Below, in pieces: positions 27,850-37,184 of a stretch of 61,615 nucleotides of DNA. Origin of the DNA: Methylotenera sp. (GTDB taxonomy: Bacteria > Pseudomonadota > Gammaproteobacteria > Burkholderiales > Methylophilaceae); NCBI GenBank assembly GCA_009693255.1, contig SHXQ01000009.1, positions 1 to 61,615 on the forward strand, read 5' to 3'. The stretch's first letter is position 1, and every line of letters starts with the position of its first letter. Below the pieces are notes generated by a model that made no database searches, had not been told where the DNA came from, and was given only the letters and a program-made list of their open reading frames with translations. Both the position numbers and the translations under genes were made by a program.

Positions 27850-29187
27850 TTAAGCTGATTTTTCCTTTTTCCACATAAGCAGTAACATGCCTACCAGTGT
27901 AAGTGCTGCTGCAATAATGGCAGCCAGCCCAGCACCTATCAAACCAAGCTGACGAGTTAATATGTTTAGCATTAATAAATAAATAACGGTACATGCCATG
28001 TGTAATTGTAAAGCTTTGCTTGCATTCCCCATGGCATACAACGCAGATCGAATTGGCGATGCTGCTAAATCTATTGATGCCGCCAGTAGCATTAAAGTAA
28101 GCACGTCTTTAGCTCCAATAAATTGATTGCCGAGCAGGCTGCTTAGTAAATGTTCGCCAAAGAAATAACTTGTTAGAACAAATAATAAACCTAATGCACC
28201 GCCCAAAATAGCAGTGCGGTAGGCGACAAGATTAAAGGCATTGCTACCTTGGTGCCAACTTCTTGAGAGGTCAACAAAAACGACTTGGCGGATTAAAATA
28301 GCTGGTTTAGCCAGCATACTGGATAATTCTCTTGCCAAACGCAGCAGGCCGGCTTCCGCAGGCCCTAATAAATAGCCGACTAAAACAGTGGTGATGTGCT
28401 TGGGCAAAACATCTAAGTTTGATTGCCAGTAACTAACCCAAAGAAAATTTCGTAAGCCATCGAAATCACTCAATTTAGCATCTTTAAATCTTGCCCCAGC
28501 CAATGCTTGTTTGATGTGTGTATTGTATTTATGCCTTGCATGCCACAGCATATAAATATTCTCCGCAGCATAAGCGCTAGCCCATATGACTGCAAATACT
28601 AATATAGGCGCATTTAGCCACCAAGCAACGGCTACACCTAAAAAGCGTATGGTTGGCGCTATCGCCATCTGCTTACCTAAAATATCAAAACGATCATACA
28701 AGCGCAAAATCCCTGCGGCTGTTCCGGTTCGTGTGGTTAGAAGAACTAGGCTATAGCCCATTAAGATCATGACTTGTAAATTGTTCATGCCCATGGACGG
28801 GCCTGCAAATGGCGCTAAAAAAAATGCTAACAGCGTTGCAGCTATAGATGCTTGCTTGTCTATGCGACGGCATAATTTAATTAAACGACCTAGAGTAGGT
28901 TTGTCAGAAATGTCATGCGCTGGCACACCGAAGCGCACCACGGCGTCGACAGATCCAAAATCAAACAGTGCACGGATTAAAAGGACATAAGTCTGCATCA
29001 ATATGACCATGCCGAATTCGGCCGGCCCAAGCGATCGTGCCATTAAAGCGGTGGCACCAAAGGCCATGATGGCTGCCGCACCGCGACCTCTGATTAAAAT
29101 CCAGAAGTTAGCCAGCACGCGGTGCATGGGATTGTCGGTGTTTGAGCGGTCTGCAGATCTTTTCACTAGCGGCCTATGTTCGATCAA
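27850..29187 (-). CDS. Polysaccharide/lipid flippase (Wzx/MATE-like membrane protein)
   Basis: A 445-residue polytopic inner-membrane protein with about twelve hydrophobic helices. The N-terminal pattern LMARSLGPAEFGMVILMQTY is typical of the oligosaccharide flippase group (PF01943/PF13440-like). Such proteins move lipid-linked sugars across the inner membrane. The ATG at 29187 is used here; an in-frame ATG at 29127 is also possible. It lies 134 nt downstream of the serine palmitoyltransferase gene on the same strand, with repeat-like hairpins between. The intended cargo may be a modified sphingolipid or a glycan; the sequence does not say. Confidence 0.82.
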   Translation of the reverse strand: MIEHRPLVKRSADRSNTDNPMHRVLANFWILIRGRGAAAIMAFGATALMARSLGPAEFGMVILMQTYVLLIRALFDFGSVDAVVRFGVPAHDISDKPTLGRLIKLCRRIDKQASIAATLLAFFLAPFAGPSMGMNNLQVMILMGYSLVLLTTRTGTAAGILRLYDRFDILGKQMAIAPTIRFLGVAVAWWLNAPILVFAVIWASAYAAENIYMLWHARHKYNTHIKQALAGARFKDAKLSDFDGLRNFLWVSYWQSNLDVLPKHITTVLVGYLLGPAEAGLLRLARELSSMLAKPAILIRQVVFVDLSRSWHQGSNAFNLVAYRTAILGGALGLLFVLTSYFFGEHLLSSLLGNQFIGAKDVLTLMLLAASIDLAASPIRSALYAMGNASKALQLHMACTVIYLLMLNILTRQLGLIGAGLAAIIAAALTLVGMLLLMWKKEKSA

Positions 29188-29206
29188 ACGTCATTCTTGT
29201 CATATT

Positions 29207-29228
29207 GGCATCCTCGCGTAAGCGGGAA
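29207..29228. repeat. Degenerate palindromic repeat
   Basis: GGCATCCTCGCGTAAGCGGGAA is an imperfect copy of the palindrome at 27255-27274 (CATCCTCGCGAAAGCGAGGA). Both lie at the ends of genes in the same region, which suggests a dispersed family. Confidence 0.35.
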
Positions 29229-29241
29229 ATCATGACGATGG

Positions 29242-29269
29242 GTAGGAGCACAATAAATTGCGCTCCTAC
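29242..29269. repeat. GTAGGAGC palindrome between spt and flippase
   Basis: GTAGGAGC (29242-29249) pairs with GCTCCTAC (29262-29269). An inner CAAT/ATTG pair follows, leaving one mismatch and a 2-nt loop. The CTCCTAC end is shared with the element at 1429-1452. It may act as a terminator or attenuator between the ceramide genes and the flippase. Confidence 0.5.
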
Positions 29270-29321
29270 ATAACCAAATCATCATATGCGCTTTCGAGAG
29301 GATGGCGTGCTGTTTATTGAT

Positions 29322-30503
29322 TTAAGCTTTTGCGCGTAACTTTGCAAAAGCGGCACAAACTGCGTCTATTTGTTCTGATGTGTGTGCGGCGCTGACGCTG
29401 CAACGAATTAACGACACACCGTTGGGCGTAGCTGGTGGCAGCATGAGGTTGACATACACCCCTAGCTTCAACAAACTATCCCAGAATTGCAACGCCTCTA
29501 CCTTGCCTTCAAGCACCACCGCAACAACCGGGCTGGGTGGGCCGCCTAAGGTATACCCTAGTGCGGCTAAGCCGCTATGGAGCTGCTTAGCATTGTCACG
29601 CAAGCGTTGACGCAAATCTTTACCTGATTCAAGTATTCGCAATGCCTGTCTGGCTGAAGCAATAGTCGCTGGCGCAGGCGACGCCGTAAAAATATAAGGG
29701 CGGCTTGCGTAACGAATTAAATCTAATTCAGGCAAATTGCTGACGCAAAAACCGCCTGCACAACCCAAACTTTTACTAAAGGTGCCGACAATAAAGTCCA
29801 CATCGTCCATGATGCCTAATTCTTCAACCAACCCACAACCACGCTCACCAAGCACACCAAAAGAATGGGCTTCATCAACCATAAGATAGCCACCAAACTC
29901 ACGCTTTGCAGCTACGATTTCTTTCAGTGGCGCGCGGTCGCCCAGCATGCTATAGATGCCTTCTACCACGATCAATGCATCCGCCGCACGTGGGCCAAGA
30001 CGGCGTAAACGTTTTGCTAAATCTTCTGCGTTGTTATGGCGAAAGCGTATAGTTTCTGCACCACCCAAACGGCAACCATCGTAAATACTGGCATGGCAGT
30101 CGGCGTCTATTAGCACCACGTCAGCTGGGCCAGCAATAGCAGCGATCATGCCTAGGTTGGCTTGGTAGCCAGTTGAAAACACAATCGCGTCACGTTTACC
30201 GTAAAATGCCGCCATTTCTTGTTCTAACTTGCGGTGCCCAGAATAACTACCGTTGGCCATGCGTGAACCAGTAGTACCCGTACCCTCATGCTCTAAAGCC
30301 AAGCGCGCACTGGCAATACACTCGGGATTAAAAGTTAGTCCTAAGTAATTATTGGTGCCGGCCAGTATGGTGTGCTTTCCATGAATAATGCCCTCAGTCG
30401 GCGAAATGATTTTTTCTATCTGTACCGCAAACGGATCAATACCAAGTGCACAGAGCTCTGCTCGACCTTCCGTTAACGACTCAAACTTAGTAAAAAGTCC
30501 CAT
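29322..30503 (-). CDS. spt: Serine palmitoyltransferase (alpha-oxoamine synthase)
   Basis: This PLP enzyme condenses serine with a long acyl thioester to give 3-keto-sphinganine, the first step of sphingolipid synthesis. The 393 residues carry the alpha-oxoamine synthase signatures: DADCHASIYDG with the PLP-stacking histidine near 137, VDEAHSFGVLGERG near 209, and the Schiff-base lysine at about K244 (GTFSKSLGCAGGF). AONS (BioF) and KBL are close relatives. SPT is chosen because the gene overlaps by 1 nt a dedicated ACP gene and sits with a ceramide-reductase-like gene, an acyl-ACP ligase and a ceramide-synthase-like gene. No biotin gene is nearby. It is probably soluble, like other bacterial SPTs. 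Confidence 0.88.
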   Translation of the reverse strand: MGLFTKFESLTEGRAELCALGIDPFAVQIEKIISPTEGIIHGKHTILAGTNNYLGLTFNPECIASARLALEHEGTGTTGSRMANGSYSGHRKLEQEMAAFYGKRDAIVFSTGYQANLGMIAAIAGPADVVLIDADCHASIYDGCRLGGAETIRFRHNNAEDLAKRLRRLGPRAADALIVVEGIYSMLGDRAPLKEIVAAKREFGGYLMVDEAHSFGVLGERGCGLVEELGIMDDVDFIVGTFSKSLGCAGGFCVSNLPELDLIRYASRPYIFTASPAPATIASARQALRILESGKDLRQRLRDNAKQLHSGLAALGYTLGGPPSPVVAVVLEGKVEALQFWDSLLKLGVYVNLMLPPATPNGVSLIRCSVSAAHTSEQIDAVCAAFAKLRAKA

Positions 30504-30751
30504 TATGCATGACCTATAATTTTTTCAACCTGCTTGGCAAGATCTCCCACGGTTTTCACGTCCGGCAAGATGCTTACTGGAATTGAGATATCAAAACTAT
30601 CTTCAACAAACAATAGCAATTCCATAATCTGCAGTGAGTCCAAATCCAGATCGCCAACCAACTCGGTATTTTCATCAACCTCGAAAAGCCCTTTTGTGTA
30701 TGGCGCTAGGCCTTTGCTTAAGTCGGCCATAATGCGCTGATATTCAGTCAT
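30503..30751 (-). CDS. Dedicated acyl carrier protein for ceramide synthesis
   Basis: An 82-residue acidic ACP with the phosphopantetheine serine at about S39 in DLDLDSLQIMELLL. It starts 8 nt after the reductase-like gene and ends overlapping spt by 1 nt, so it is translated together with them. In Caulobacter an ACP in the same position serves sphingolipid synthesis rather than general fatty acid synthesis. Here it presumably carries the acyl group loaded by the ligase at 31787-33535 for SPT or the N-acyltransferase. The housekeeping acpP is not in this window. Confidence 0.9.
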   Translation of the reverse strand: MTEYQRIMADLSKGLAPYTKGLFEVDENTELVGDLDLDSLQIMELLLFVEDSFDISIPVSILPDVKTVGDLAKQVEKIIGHA

Positions 30752-30759
30752 AAAGTTTC

Positions 30760-31749
30760 CTATTTTTTCTTGTGATTCTTATCAAAAATGTTTGCCAGCC
30801 CGCGCGCTAAGTCTATAGTAGGTTGCCAACCCGTCATGCGTATAATTTCGCTATTATCGCACATCCAATCCGTATGCGTAATCTCGCGAATTTTACCAGG
30901 CGTCAACATAGGCGCATATCCGAACAACTTGGCCGCAGCAAAATTGGTCCATGCTACGAGCTTCAATAGTGTGATTGGAATGGGGATACGACGGACCACC
31001 CCCCCATGACGCAGCACACGTCCGCTGATATCTAGCACGCTATCCCAATCATAGCCACCTGCATGACCATCATCTAATTCAAAGGTCTGTCCATAAGCGT
31101 TGTCTTGCGCTAACCAGCGCACCATGACCGCCACTAAGTCTTCCACATGAACCAAGGAAAATCGTCCATTGGCGCCAGCCGGTAATGGTGCGAACCCTTT
31201 GGCCATACTTTTAAATAGCGGCAGCAACTCACGGTCTCCCGGTCCATAAACGGCAGGTGGGCGTAGTATGGTCCAGCGCATATCTTCTGCGACCGTTTTG
31301 ATGGCTGCTTCGCCACGCCATTTACTGCCCGCATAATGAGACAGCTCAGGCATGCGCGCTGCCAGCGTTGAGATGAGCAGAAAACGTGGCTTAACAATTT
31401 GAGCAGCGCAAGCTTGGGCAACATGCAGTGCCCCCGCTTCATTGATTTGATCAAAGTCGGCACGGCTAGCGCCCCGCACGGCACCGGCACAATGAATCAC
31501 CGCATTAACATCCGCCACCAAGGAATGCAGCGCAGCAATATTATTGAGGTCTCCGGCAATCCACTTAACACCAGGTAGATTAGGTGGAACGCGCCCGCCA
31601 TGTGGGCGATACAGGGCGCGAACCTGCCATCCGGCATTGCTTAACTGTTTTATTAGCGTAGTGCCGATAAAACCAGTAGCGCCAGTGACGGCGATCTCAT
31701 TATGGCCAATCAATGGTGGGGTAGTACTCGCAGTCAACGGCTTTTTCAT
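30760..31749 (-). CDS. NAD(P)-dependent epimerase/reductase, CerR-like (3-oxo-ceramide reductase)
   Basis: An extended short-chain dehydrogenase of 329 residues. The Rossmann loop GATGFIG is near 23-29 and the active-site residues are S127, Y139 and K143 (LLISTLAARM, YAGSKWRGE). The ATG at 31749 is preferred to the upstream GTG at 31758 because the AGGA lies better for it. In bacterial sphingolipid clusters a protein of this family reduces 3-oxo-ceramide to ceramide (CerR of Caulobacter). Location between the acyl ligase and the ACP-spt pair supports that role. A sugar-nucleotide epimerase would be the other reading of the fold. It is not the eukaryotic-type 3-ketosphinganine reductase. Confidence 0.82.
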   Translation of the reverse strand: MKKPLTASTTPPLIGHNEIAVTGATGFIGTTLIKQLSNAGWQVRALYRPHGGRVPPNLPGVKWIAGDLNNIAALHSLVADVNAVIHCAGAVRGASRADFDQINEAGALHVAQACAAQIVKPRFLLISTLAARMPELSHYAGSKWRGEAAIKTVAEDMRWTILRPPAVYGPGDRELLPLFKSMAKGFAPLPAGANGRFSLVHVEDLVAVMVRWLAQDNAYGQTFELDDGHAGGYDWDSVLDISGRVLRHGGVVRRIPIPITLLKLVAWTNFAAAKLFGYAPMLTPGKIREITHTDWMCDNSEIIRMTGWQPTIDLARGLANIFDKNHKKK

Positions 31750-31786
31750 ACCAGGCACTTTCCTATCAAGTCTTGTTTAACATCAG

Positions 31787-33535
31787 TTATGACTCGTGGC
31801 TCGCCTTGCTTTTTCGCCTTAATAGGTAGTCTTTTCGTGCGCCAGACCGTGACAGCTTGCCAGAAGAGGTACGAGGCAAGGTGTGCCTTGGCACAAGTTC
31901 GATTAAACAGCTAATACCCAACTCTTCATGAATTTCACGATGCAGTTGTTGCGTTAAGTGGTGCTGCTCATCCAAATCGGTGATATTGCATTGCACGATT
32001 AATACGGCGACATCCTCTTGTTCTGGACCTGGTATGGAGACCGCCGATGCGTCTCCCGAACGTAATTCAGGTTGTCGTGTAGCAATAGCTTCTATATCTT
32101 GTGGCCAAATATTGCGGCCGTTAATAATCAACATGTCTTTATGACGTCCTGTCACGACAATGTTGCCATCAATCAAATAACCCAAATCGCCAGTATCTAA
32201 CCAACCATCTGCAGACAGCACCAGCCGCGTTTGCTCAGGCAGCTCAAAATAGCCCGACATCACACTGGGCCCACGCACATTGATTCTGCCTATATGCATA
32301 TCCACCATGGTGTTGCCGCGCTCATCGCGTATCACGACTTCGTGTTTTGGCAGTACGGGGCCACAACGCACAAAACTGCTGCCGGTATTTGGACTCACCT
32401 TAGTCGCAATAAAATTATCTGCCAAATCGTCAGAATCAAGCCAATCAACGACAACGCCAGTCCCTAGCGGGGCAAAACTAATAGCTAAAGAGCTTTCTGC
32501 CATGCCGTAGCTAGGCACGAAGGCTAAAGCATTGAAGCCCGCTGGAGCAAGCAGTTCAGAAAAGCGATCTGTCAGCTCTACATGAATAGGCTCAGCGCCT
32601 ATGCCAGCGACGCGCCAAGCACTTAAATCATACAACGCGATGTCTTCAGGGCGTAATCGACGCACACAAAGCGCATAGCCAAAGGGTGGGCTGAATGAGA
32701 TGGTGGCTCGTGAATTAGTCATCAACTCTAGCCAGCGTCTTGGGCGCATAGCAAAGTCACGGGTATCTAAATAGTCAATAGAACGCTGGGTGGCCATGGG
32801 TGCTAATAAGCAACCGACTAAGCCCATGTCGTGATAAAACGGTAGCCAAGAAACGCAGCGGTCATCTAGGCGCACATCTAATCCGTGTGCAGATCCAACC
32901 AAGTTGGCCATGACCGCTTGCTGGGTGATTATCACGCCGCGCGGAAAGCCCGTACTGCCCGAGGTATATTGTAGATAGGCCGTTTCTCTAGGACCACTTG
33001 CTTGTAACTGGATGTTTTGTACTGGTAAATCGTCGAAAGCGCTCGCTGCGCCGACGAATTTTAGCCCTAAGCCCTCAGTTGCTTCAGTTAGAAATGGGAG
33101 TAATTGGCTGGACGATACTGCCACTGATGCGCGGCAACCCTGCAACAAGCCATGCAACTGATTAACATACGCCTTATGACCACCAACATGAATCACCGCT
33201 GGCAGTGCCACTGGTACTAACCCCGCATACTGACAGGCAAAAAAGAAACGTAAAAAGTCAGGATTGGTTTCCGCCACGATGGCCACGCGTGCGCCGCGCT
33301 CTAACGGAAAAGACAGCAGACGCTTGGCTAAAGTTCGCGCCTCCTCGCGTAGCGTTCGATAAGGAAACACCGTTACCAACTTACCGCTACCGGCGTAAAA
33401 GTTTGCGCCTGATTCGCCTTGCGCGGCATAATCCAAGGCCTCTGCCAAGGTGGAGAAGTCTGCTAAACGTAACAATGACGCACTTAGCGTCGGCGTTGCT
33501 AACAAGGTAATATTAATATCCGGCACTTGACTCAA
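31787..33535 (-). CDS. Fatty acyl-AMP ligase / acyl-ACP synthetase
   Basis: An adenylate-forming enzyme of 582 residues that activates a fatty acid as acyl-AMP, here most likely to load the adjacent ACP. The core motif YLQYTSGSTGFPRGV is near residue 187. The C-terminal hinge is TGDLGYLIDGN with GRHKDMLIINGRNIWPQDIE, the FAAL-type wording, and the final TSSGKLSR lysine is present. It starts with TTG at 33535, supported by AAGGA 6 nt upstream; no ATG is suitably placed. It is the first gene of the minus-strand ceramide operon and is divergent from the ceramide-synthase-like gene. Confidence 0.88.
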   Translation of the reverse strand: MSQVPDINITLLATPTLSASLLRLADFSTLAEALDYAAQGESGANFYAGSGKLVTVFPYRTLREEARTLAKRLLSFPLERGARVAIVAETNPDFLRFFFACQYAGLVPVALPAVIHVGGHKAYVNQLHGLLQGCRASVAVSSSQLLPFLTEATEGLGLKFVGAASAFDDLPVQNIQLQASGPRETAYLQYTSGSTGFPRGVIITQQAVMANLVGSAHGLDVRLDDRCVSWLPFYHDMGLVGCLLAPMATQRSIDYLDTRDFAMRPRRWLELMTNSRATISFSPPFGYALCVRRLRPEDIALYDLSAWRVAGIGAEPIHVELTDRFSELLAPAGFNALAFVPSYGMAESSLAISFAPLGTGVVVDWLDSDDLADNFIATKVSPNTGSSFVRCGPVLPKHEVVIRDERGNTMVDMHIGRINVRGPSVMSGYFELPEQTRLVLSADGWLDTGDLGYLIDGNIVVTGRHKDMLIINGRNIWPQDIEAIATRQPELRSGDASAVSIPGPEQEDVAVLIVQCNITDLDEQHHLTQQLHREIHEELGISCLIELVPRHTLPRTSSGKLSRSGARKDYLLRRKSKASHES

Positions 33536-33692
33536 CTGGCTTCCTTAACTTAGAGCACTATTCAAAATATCTAGAGAAATATTTACGCGTAACAGGTCAA
33601 GCAAAAGCGGCCGCCTCAATTAGTGGCAATTATATAGCAGAAGGTCGCACATATATCATGTATATAGTAAACGAGTTTTCTTTCGCGTCATA

Positions 33693-33702
33693 TTGACGTC
33701 AA
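33693..33702. promoter_or_regulatory. Palindrome in the divergent ceramide promoter region
   Basis: TTGACGTCAA is a perfect 10-bp palindrome in the 213-nt gap between the divergent acyl-ligase and N-acyltransferase genes. It could be an operator shared by both sides. No clear -35/-10 pair with standard spacing is seen. A TAAAAT at 33713-33718 is too close to the TTGACG to pair with it. Confidence 0.3.
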
Positions 33703-33748
33703 CTAATTATGGTAAAATTTTTCAACCGCAATATTTTTATCTAAGATT

Positions 33749-34912
33749 ATGACCGCCGCCATTAAAAACTCAGTTGCACTACGTATTGTGCCGGTCTCAG
33801 GAAAAGCAGACCTGGATCAATTCATTCGCGTTGCGGCAGTTATTTTTAAAGATGATCCCCATTGGATCTCACCGCTCTTGATTGAGCGGCACATGCATCT
33901 TTCAACCAAGCACAATCCGTATTTTCAGCACGCGCAATGGCAGGCGTGGATTGCCTGGCGCGGCGATCAGCCGGTAGGCAGGATTAGCGCGCAAATTGAC
34001 GCGCTGCATCTTGAGCGACACGGCGACGCTACCGGCTTCTTTGGCATGCTAGATGCTGAGGATAATGCGGAAACCTTTGCTGCGCTTATTAGCACTGCCG
34101 AGCAATGGTTGCGCGAGCAAGGTATGCGTCGCATACGCGGACCCTTCAATCTTTCGATCAACGAAGAAATGGGTTTGCTGATTGAAGGCTTCAACACGCC
34201 ACCCGTATTTATGATGAGTCATGCTTTACCCTATTATCGTCAGCATATCGAGCAATGCGGCTACCACAAAGCAGTGGATGCGCTGGCTTACTTAATCGCC
34301 CCCAATTTCGTAGCGCCGCCGGTTATGCAAAGATTGGTGGCGGCGGCGTCCAATCGGGTGCGCGTTAGACCCCTAGACCACACACGCTTCAACGAAGAAA
34401 TCTCGATGTTACGTGATATCTTTAATGATGCCTGGACAGAAAATTGGGGCTTCGTCCCATTTACTGAGGCTGAATTTCAAGAGCTAGGCAAAAATCTGAG
34501 ATTTTTACTAGACAATGAATATATACAGATTGCTGAAGTGGACGGTGAGGCCGCCGCCTTTATTATCGGCATGCCTAATATCAATGAAGCGATTCGTGAT
34601 TTGAACGGTAAATTGTTTCCCTTTGGCTGGTTGAAATTACTGTGGCGACTTAAGGTACGCCGCCCCAACACCGCGAGGGTTCCGCTGATGGGAGTGCGGC
34701 GGAAATTTCAACGCACGCGGCTTGGACCGGGCTTGGCTTTTTTGATTATTGATGCGGTGCGTACTGAGTTACACAAACGCGGCGCGAAAATACTCGAATT
34801 GTCATGGATATTAGAAGACAATGCGGGCATGCGTAACATCATCGAATCGATTGGTGGTGAAGCTTATAAGCGCTACCGCGTTTACGAGCGCCAGCTTGAC
34901 GAACTTCACTAA
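33749..34912 (+). CDS. GNAT-fold N-acyltransferase, bacterial ceramide synthase-like (bCerS)
   Basis: A 387-residue protein of the GNAT-type superfamily often annotated simply as N-acetyltransferase. Recognisable blocks are FKDDPHWISPLLIERH, FGMLDAEDNAETFAAL, GMRRIRGPFNLSINEEMGL, FNTPPVFMMSHALPYYRQHI, and the C-terminal ELSWILEDNAGMRNIIES. This is the family that I associate with the Caulobacter ceramide synthase, which N-acylates 3-keto-sphinganine. It is divergent from the acyl-ligase-cerR-acp-spt operon, which strongly supports the role. The assignment rests on remembered family wording and context. A structure-based or sequence search would settle it. Confidence 0.75.
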   Translation: MTAAIKNSVALRIVPVSGKADLDQFIRVAAVIFKDDPHWISPLLIERHMHLSTKHNPYFQHAQWQAWIAWRGDQPVGRISAQIDALHLERHGDATGFFGMLDAEDNAETFAALISTAEQWLREQGMRRIRGPFNLSINEEMGLLIEGFNTPPVFMMSHALPYYRQHIEQCGYHKAVDALAYLIAPNFVAPPVMQRLVAAASNRVRVRPLDHTRFNEEISMLRDIFNDAWTENWGFVPFTEAEFQELGKNLRFLLDNEYIQIAEVDGEAAAFIIGMPNINEAIRDLNGKLFPFGWLKLLWRLKVRRPNTARVPLMGVRRKFQRTRLGPGLAFLIIDAVRTELHKRGAKILELSWILEDNAGMRNIIESIGGEAYKRYRVYERQLDELH

Positions 34913-35064
34913 AGTCCAAATTCAGCGATCGAATGTAAGCTAAGCCCTTGCCGAAACAGGGTAATTAAGCAATAATTTAACCTTTGCAAAAAAACAGTTT
35001 ATAAACGCTGACTTTTTGAAGAATTCAATCAAGGTTTTATCTGATTTTCTGCACGACTTAAATT

Positions 35065-35094
35065 TTGTCAATACCAATTAATTAAGTGTACTGT
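35065..35094 (+). promoter_or_regulatory. Possible promoter for tkt
   Basis: TTGTCA at 35065-35070, 18 nt, then TACTGT at 35089-35094. The -35 is good and the -10 weak. The 222-nt gap before tkt otherwise shows only a weak CCCT/AGGG hairpin after the preceding gene. A strong AGGGAG lies before the tkt ATG. Confidence 0.3.
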
Positions 35095-35134
35095 TAATCG
35101 TAAAACTTCAAGCTTAATCATTAGGGAGAAAACT

Positions 35135-37150
35135 ATGGCAACACGTAAAGACCTAGCCAACGCTATCCGTGCGTTATCTATGGATGCGGTACAAAAAGCT
35201 AACTCTGGTCACCCAGGTGCGCCTATGGGCATGGCAGAAATCGCTGAAGAACTTTGGAACAACCATTTAAGCCATAATCCAAAAAATCCTGAGTGGGCAA
35301 ATCGTGATCGCTTTGTTCTTTCTAATGGCCACGGTTCAATGTTGATTTACTCATTGCTACACCTGACAGGTTACGCATTGCCGATGGACGAATTAAAAAC
35401 ATTCCGTCAATTACATTCAAAATGTGCAGGTCACCCAGAATATGGTTATGCGCCAGGCATTGAAACGACTACTGGTCCATTAGGTCAAGGGATTGCTAAC
35501 GGTGTTGGTTTTGCCATGGCTGAAAAATTACTTGCTGACCAATTCAACAAACAAGGCCATTTTGATGGTTTCAATCAAGCGGTAGACTACAACATTGTAG
35601 ATCACCACACTTATGTGTTCTTAGGCGACGGTTGCATGATGGAAGGTGTTTCTCATGAAGCTTGTGCATTAGCCGGTACTTGGGGTCTAGGCAAATTAAC
35701 CGCATTCTGGGATGACAACGGTATTTCTATCGATGGTCATATTGAAGGCTGGTACACGGACGATACCGCTAAACGCTTTGAATCATACGGTTGGCATGTT
35801 CAATCGGTAGATGGTCATGACGTTGCTGCCATTGGCAAAGCCATTGCAGCGGCTAAGAAAGTTACCGACAAGCCATCATTGATTTGCTGTAAAACAGTCA
35901 TCGGTATGGGTTCACCAAACAAATCAGGCTCACATGATTGCCATGGTTCTGCATTAGGTTTAGATGAAGTTGCCGCAACGCGTGCAAACATCGGTTGGCC
36001 GCATGAGCCGTTTGTGATTCCAGCTGACGTGTATGCCGGTTGGGATGCAACGACTAAGGGGGCTGCTGCTGAAGCGGCCTGGAATACTAAATTTGCAGCT
36101 TACGCTAAGGCATTCCCTGCTGAATCAGCAGAATTTACGCGCCGTACAGCAGGCAACTTGCCAGCTAACTGGAAATCAGCAACAGATGCAATCATCGCCG
36201 CAACTAACGATAAAGCTGAAACTGTTGCCACACGTAAAGCTTCACAAAACGTCATTGGTGCTTTAGCGCCATTATTACCTGAATTCTTGGGTGGTTCTGC
36301 CGACTTAACTGGCTCTAACTTAACTTCATGCGGTAGCTTTGTGCATGTGGATGCTAAAAAACCAGGTAACTATATTTCATACGGCGTACGTGAATTCGGT
36401 ATGTTCGCCATCATGAATGGTATGGCATTACACGGTGGCTTAGTGCCATTCGGCGGTACGTTCCATATGTTCACTGACTATGCGAAGAGTGCTTTGCGTA
36501 TGGCAGCATTGATGAAACAGCGCACTATTGCGGTATTAACGCATGACTCTATCGGTCAAGGTGAAGATGGTCCAACACACCAACCTATCGAAAATACTTC
36601 TGGCTTACGCTTAATTCCTAATATGGATGTATGGCGTCCAGGCAACTCAACTGAAACTGCCGTCGCTTGGGTGGCTTCTGTTGAGCGTAAAAATGGTCCG
36701 TCTAGCTTGGTGTTAAGTCGTCAAAATGTGCCTGGCATGAAGCACGATGCAGCTCAATTTGATTTAATGCGCAAAGGTGGTTACGTGTTATCTGATGTTT
36801 CAGGTAAAGCGGATGCCATTATTATCGCTAACGGTTCAGAACTTGAATTGGCAGTTAAAGCCGCGGCTGAATTGAATGCAGCAGGTACTAAAGTGCGCGT
36901 CGTTTCAATGCCATCAACCAATGTATTTGATCGTCAAGATAAAGCATACAAAGATAGCGTGTTAACTCCAGGTGTCGTGCGCGTAGCTGTTGAAGCTGGC
37001 GTTACTGACTTCTGGCGCAAATATGTAGGCTTAGAAGGTGCTGTTGTCGGTATCGATACATTTGGGGAATCAGCGCCTGGTGGCGTGTTGTTGAAACACT
37101 TCGGCTTTACCGTTGAAAACGTAGTGGCTACGGTTAAATCGGTACTGTAA
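35135..37150 (+). CDS. tkt: Transketolase
   Basis: Transketolase moves two-carbon units between sugar phosphates using thiamine diphosphate, in the pentose phosphate pathway and, in methylotrophs, in ribulose monophosphate regeneration. The 671 residues show the N-terminal start [20 protein letters not shown], the ThDP motif [13 protein letters not shown] extending to the NDNGISI-like [10 protein letters not shown], and the C-terminal Pyr-domain [22 protein letters not shown] precedes the ATG. It heads a tkt-gap-pgk-pyk gene group, with a terminator after it, so the later genes likely have their own promoters. Confidence 0.98.
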   Translation: MATRKDLANAIRALSMDAVQKANSGHPGAPMGMAEIAEELWNNHLSHNPKNPEWANRDRFVLSNGHGSMLIYSLLHLTGYALPMDELKTFRQLHSKCAGHPEYGYAPGIETTTGPLGQGIANGVGFAMAEKLLADQFNKQGHFDGFNQAVDYNIVDHHTYVFLGDGCMMEGVSHEACALAGTWGLGKLTAFWDDNGISIDGHIEGWYTDDTAKRFESYGWHVQSVDGHDVAAIGKAIAAAKKVTDKPSLICCKTVIGMGSPNKSGSHDCHGSALGLDEVAATRANIGWPHEPFVIPADVYAGWDATTKGAAAEAAWNTKFAAYAKAFPAESAEFTRRTAGNLPANWKSATDAIIAATNDKAETVATRKASQNVIGALAPLLPEFLGGSADLTGSNLTSCGSFVHVDAKKPGNYISYGVREFGMFAIMNGMALHGGLVPFGGTFHMFTDYAKSALRMAALMKQRTIAVLTHDSIGQGEDGPTHQPIENTSGLRLIPNMDVWRPGNSTETAVAWVASVERKNGPSSLVLSRQNVPGMKHDAAQFDLMRKGGYVLSDVSGKADAIIIANGSELELAVKAAAELNAAGTKVRVVSMPSTNVFDRQDKAYKDSVLTPGVVRVAVEAGVTDFWRKYVGLEGAVVGIDTFGESAPGGVLLKHFGFTVENVVATVKSVL

Positions 37151-37184
37151 TGTAAGGTGCCGTCAATACTAGCGGCTTAGTTTA

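Noticed and set aside
27828-27851. AATCTAA / TTAGATT dyad between the DUF2147 and flippase genes
   Set aside because: Only 7 A/T-rich base pairs with a 10-nt loop; too weak to call a terminator.
29322-30503. Calling the alpha-oxoamine synthase bioF or kbl
   Set aside because: The overlapping ACP gene and the adjacent acyl ligase, reductase and N-acyltransferase fit serine palmitoyltransferase. There are no biotin or threonine-degradation genes nearby.
34943-34962. CCCTTGCC...AGGG hairpin after the bCerS-like gene
   Set aside because: Four to five base pairs only and no T-tract; not convincing as a terminator.
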